IMG/VR virus record: IMGVR_UViG_3300030108_001239
Span: 1 to 25,119 of that record
Length of the DNA: 25,119 nucleotides
Origin: a virus
Reading direction: 5' to 3' (one strand)
Shown here: piece after piece, positions 22,702 through 25,119 of the stretch
Layout: each line of letters opens with the position of its first letter
Numbering within the stretch: position 1 is the first letter of the stretch
Notes under the pieces: generated by a model
The model's database searches: none
Seen by the model: only the letters and a program-made list of their open reading frames with translations
What the model was told of the DNA's origin: nothing
Position numbers and translations under genes: made by a program

Positions 22702-24716
22702 TGCTGTATCCCTTGTAATGCCTGCGGATTTTGCGTTGCAAGGTTTGCAATTTGCTCAACGTTTGCTGGCGTTCCTCTTTGAGCATTTTCTCTAGGTTCG
22801 CTATTAGTTCTTCTTTCGTCATTAGCTATCTGACGCTCTTTCAACAATCTATCAGCCAAGTCTAACCTTCTCTTAAACTCTTTATCATCCTCAGTACCAT
22901 CTTTCATATTTTTGGTTACAGCATTAATTACATCTATTTGCAACTCTTGAGGCATAAGCTCACCCTCAATAATCATCTTAGCGGCTCGTGCCTCTGACTC
23001 TGCGGCCTGTCCATTCAATGCGGCTGTCTGACTTTGTTGCAATGCAATTTGAGATTCCTGTACTGCCATTGCCATTTGTTGCGCCTGAGGATTAGGCTCT
23101 CCCGCCTGTTGCATTGACGCTATTAACTCTTCTCTATTAGACAAGTTCATATTGTCAATAATGCTTTGTATCAAAACAGGATACATTGGACTATCTTGTT
23201 TCATTGTCTGAAGCAACTGAACAAGCTGAGTAACTTCATACTCTCTAGCAATAATTCCTAATGTGCTTGTAGCAGTAAACTTATAATCAGCAACAGGATA
23301 GTTGTCTGGATCAAACTGCATATACCTATGTGCAGCTTTTGTTACAAACGGCAAAAGAAAAGATTGCTGGAAGTTAATAAGAGTACGCTTATGGCGCTTG
23401 ATAATAGCGCCGAGAGACATACTGATGCCAGCGGCCGTCGCTTCACCATTGACCTGACCTGCAATTCCAGCAGAATCAACCGCCCCTGTTGCCTGTTGAA
23501 CCATCTGTTGTAACTGGGCGGCTTGACCAAACGTAATCTGGTTGACTTGTCCGAAGTTGAACGGCTGTAAGACTTCACGAGGATCTCCATTGGTTAAAAT
23601 CATTTTCCCAGGTCTAACTTCTGGCTTAGCCCCTCTAGGGAGCCGTGTAGCGTCCACAGCAAGCATTGGGTGGATTGTTAGACTCAGGGCATCTATTCTT
23701 GCTCGAAGCTCTGTATCAAGCGCTTTTTGGCTGTTATAGCCTTTCTCACAAACACCACGACCCCAAAATCGCCCTGGAACCACATCCCAAGGAAATGCAA
23801 CAACGGGCCGATCACCCATCATGTAAGGATTTGCTTCTGCTTTAAGAAGTGTTCCGCTATTAGCAATAACAACAACAGCCTCTACATACATAGACTTGTT
23901 ATCTTCATCTATATCAACGCCCTCTTCTTCAAGAAGATCTCGTGGTACAAGTCCATAGTATTTAGTCAGCCTTACTTTATCGTCATTGTAAATTGCAAGA
24001 TCTTGATCTGGTTCTAAGTTAGTATTAGCCGCTGCACTTTCAATCACACCTTCACGATATATGCCTTGCTCTTGAAGTAACTCAACACTGTGCTTGCTAA
24101 CAAACTCATCAATAGCTACGCCATATGCATCTTCAACCGATGTGGCAACAGGATCTATCAAAAAGTTTTGCGGAAGAATAGGCTTTAGCTTTACTGCCAC
24201 CCTGTCTCTAATTGTTACGCCTACAGCTTTTAACTCACCACCCATCATTGGCTGAGATGCAGGAGCCATTTCCTTTATCTCTTCCAATACAACCTCACCA
24301 ATGCCAGTGCCATATACTGCTGAGTTAATTAGACACTCTGCAACAGACTTACGAATCTTGCAGGCTTCAAAATCCTCATCTAGCTTCTTCCTGAGAAAAA
24401 GCATATCAGTAGGGTCTTGATCTATGAGGTCATCAGAAATATCAAAAAACTTGCCACGACCAAATGTTGCTTCTTCTAACTCTGCAACATTCGATTCCAC
24501 AGCCTGCTGTAACGCTGGGGATATAATTCTAGACCTTTCAGAAGCTCTTTGAGAATCTGCAGGATCCCATTGACCACGCCACAATCTGTAGTATTCATCA
24601 AAGTCCTCTTCATAGTTTGACTCATAGTAATCGCGCCAACTTTCACATTTGTGCATTACCCATGCTTCAATGCTTTCTTGAGCCAACAAAGGGTCTAAGG
24701 TGTATTCTTCTGCCAT
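22698..24716 (-). CDS. Portal protein (P22-type head-tail connector), 672 aa
   Basis: The dodecameric ring through which DNA enters and leaves the head. Recognisable parts: N-terminal helices with ESWRDYYESNYEEDFDEYYR and LWRGQWDP (about 20-55), the PALQQAVESNVAELEEATFG stretch, the FRGKFFDISD-like region FGRGKFFDIS, the wing with VKLKPILPQNFLIDP (about 175-190), FPWDVVPGRFWGRGVCEKGYNSQKA (about 312-335), stem helices ATAAGISMSLGAIIKRHKRTLINFQQSF, and a Gln/Ala-rich helical tail (about 520-672) as in P22 barrel domains. Length is close to P22 portal (725 aa). AGGA precedes the ATG; the gene starts one base after the terminase stop. Order terminase-portal-scaffold-capsid is standard. The residue positions are estimates. 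Confidence 0.82.
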   Translation of the reverse strand: MAEEYTLDPLLAQESIEAWVMHKCESWRDYYESNYEEDFDEYYRLWRGQWDPADSQRASERSRIISPALQQAVESNVAELEEATFGRGKFFDISDDLIDQDPTDMLFLRKKLDEDFEACKIRKSVAECLINSAVYGTGIGEVVLEEIKEMAPASQPMMGGELKAVGVTIRDRVAVKLKPILPQNFLIDPVATSVEDAYGVAIDEFVSKHSVELLQEQGIYREGVIESAAANTNLEPDQDLAIYNDDKVRLTKYYGLVPRDLLEEEGVDIDEDNKSMYVEAVVVIANSGTLLKAEANPYMMGDRPVVAFPWDVVPGRFWGRGVCEKGYNSQKALDTELRARIDALSLTIHPMLAVDATRLPRGAKPEVRPGKMILTNGDPREVLQPFNFGQVNQITFGQAAQLQQMVQQATGAVDSAGIAGQVNGEATAAGISMSLGAIIKRHKRTLINFQQSFLLPFVTKAAHRYMQFDPDNYPVADYKFTATSTLGIIAREYEVTQLVQLLQTMKQDSPMYPVLIQSIIDNMNLSNREELIASMQQAGEPNPQAQQMAMAVQESQIALQQSQTAALNGQAAESEARAAKMIIEGELMPQELQIDVINAVTKNMKDGTEDDKEFKRRLDLADRLLKERQIANDERRTNSEPRENAQRGTPANVEQIANLATQNPQALQGIQQ

Positions 24717-24717
24717 C

Positions 24718-25119
24718 TTAGTATCCTGCCACTACATCTAGGATTTCGTGGTCATCAATTTCGTATTCGTAGCTATAGGCTACCTGTGCCAACTGGTCTA
24801 TATACGCTAAAGCATCAACCAAGTCATCATGTGTAAGGGTATCTGGAAACTGAAACAACTGATCCAGAAACCTACTATTCCATTCGCCCTGGTTTAATAG
24901 GATGTGTCCGTTTTCAAACCTCCCTTGGAGCGCCCACATGACACGATCAGTTTTCTTTTTGTTGCCATGAGTTAATTCTTCTACCCTAAAAAACGTACCA
25001 TAGCGTTTCATTAGGTCACTCAATGGCGACATTACAGCCTGCTTTGCAATTCCTCTTTCAATCCCTACGCTAACAGGGCGGTAATCACGCACAGCCTGAA
25101 ATATCTTCATGGCAGTTTC
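24718..25119 (-). CDS. terL: Terminase large subunit, C-terminal part only (cut by window edge)
   Basis: The frame stays open to the window edge (Glu-Thr-Ala precede the Met at 25110), so this is the end of a longer gene, 133 residues visible. It carries the nuclease part of the packaging motor: VGIERGIAKQAV, then KKKTDRVMWALQGRFENGHI and finally LTHDDLVDALAYIDQLA. The K-x-D-R-V...L...R-x-x-G and D-D-x-V-D-A-L-A-Y elements are hallmarks of the RNase H-like nuclease of terminase large subunits; Asp residues in the last motif bind the catalytic metal. The ATPase half lies outside. It is directly followed by the portal gene. Confidence 0.85.
   Translation of the reverse strand, partial: ETAMKIFQAVRDYRPVSVGIERGIAKQAVMSPLSDLMKRYGTFFRVEELTHGNKKKTDRVMWALQGRFENGHILLNQGEWNSRFLDQLFQFPDTLTHDDLVDALAYIDQLAQVAYSYEYEIDDHEILDVVAGY

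Noticed and set aside
22637-22822. 61-aa minus-strand frame spanning the portal end and next gene
   Set aside because: It overlaps two well-supported genes in another frame and has no coupling or family pattern of its own.

Overview
The window reads as part of a tailed-phage genome of the short-tailed (podovirus-like) type, probably marine. It is about 40-45% GC, densely packed, and nearly every gene touches or overlaps the next by 1-8 nt. The structural set contains a terminase, a portal, a scaffold, an HK97-fold-type capsid protein, a P22/T7-style adaptor and tail-nozzle pair, tail fibres and three large internal-virion-type proteins. There is no tape-measure, sheath or tail-tube gene, which argues against a long tail. 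Several small basic proteins belong to families I recognise from cyanophages and pelagiphages. No integrase, repressor, phage RNA polymerase, tRNA or CRISPR array is visible. The host cannot be named from this sequence.

Layout. (1) 1-967, minus strand: a Rad52/ERF-like single-strand annealing protein and a small unknown gene, read from a good sigma-70-type promoter at 997-1025. (2) 968-1114: a divergent control region with inverted repeats. (3) 1115-3478, plus strand: a RecA-fold RepA-like ATPase with a possible DNA-binding C-terminus, then a 337-bp non-coding region, then NinB-like and NinG/Rap-like recombination genes. The non-coding region holds three clusters of three 9-bp repeats (consensus GGGCCAACT) plus several hairpins, and is a strong candidate for an iteron replication origin. 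(4) 3475-25119, minus strand: one long late operon. Read in transcription order from the right edge it is terminase (cut by the window edge), portal, a run of five tiny lysine-rich proteins, a small acidic protein, a zinc-ribbon protein, scaffold, major capsid protein, a rho-independent terminator, tail fibre, a predicted receptor-binding or beta-rich protein, a fibre-assembly chaperone, three membrane proteins (likely a holin cassette), a 664-aa low-complexity Gly/Thr/Asp protein, the head-tail adaptor, the tail nozzle and three internal virion proteins. The last of these, 1454 aa, starts with a lambda-endolysin-like muralytic domain.

How it fits together. The early genes form a replication and recombination unit (ATPase plus iterons, annealing protein, Orf/NinB, Rap/NinG). 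The late operon builds the capsid, packages DNA, assembles a short tail and supplies holins. The only cell-wall hydrolase visible is the domain carried on the 1454-aa virion protein, so the lysis endolysin must lie outside the window or be absent.

The most interesting items are the three-by-three iteron region (2295-2623), the cluster of five basic mini-proteins between portal and scaffold (including a 24-aa gene with a textbook ribosome-binding site), and the 664-aa protein whose gene holds two hexanucleotide arrays and a duplicated Cys-flanked module. I ran no database search; family assignments come from recognised motifs and gene order.
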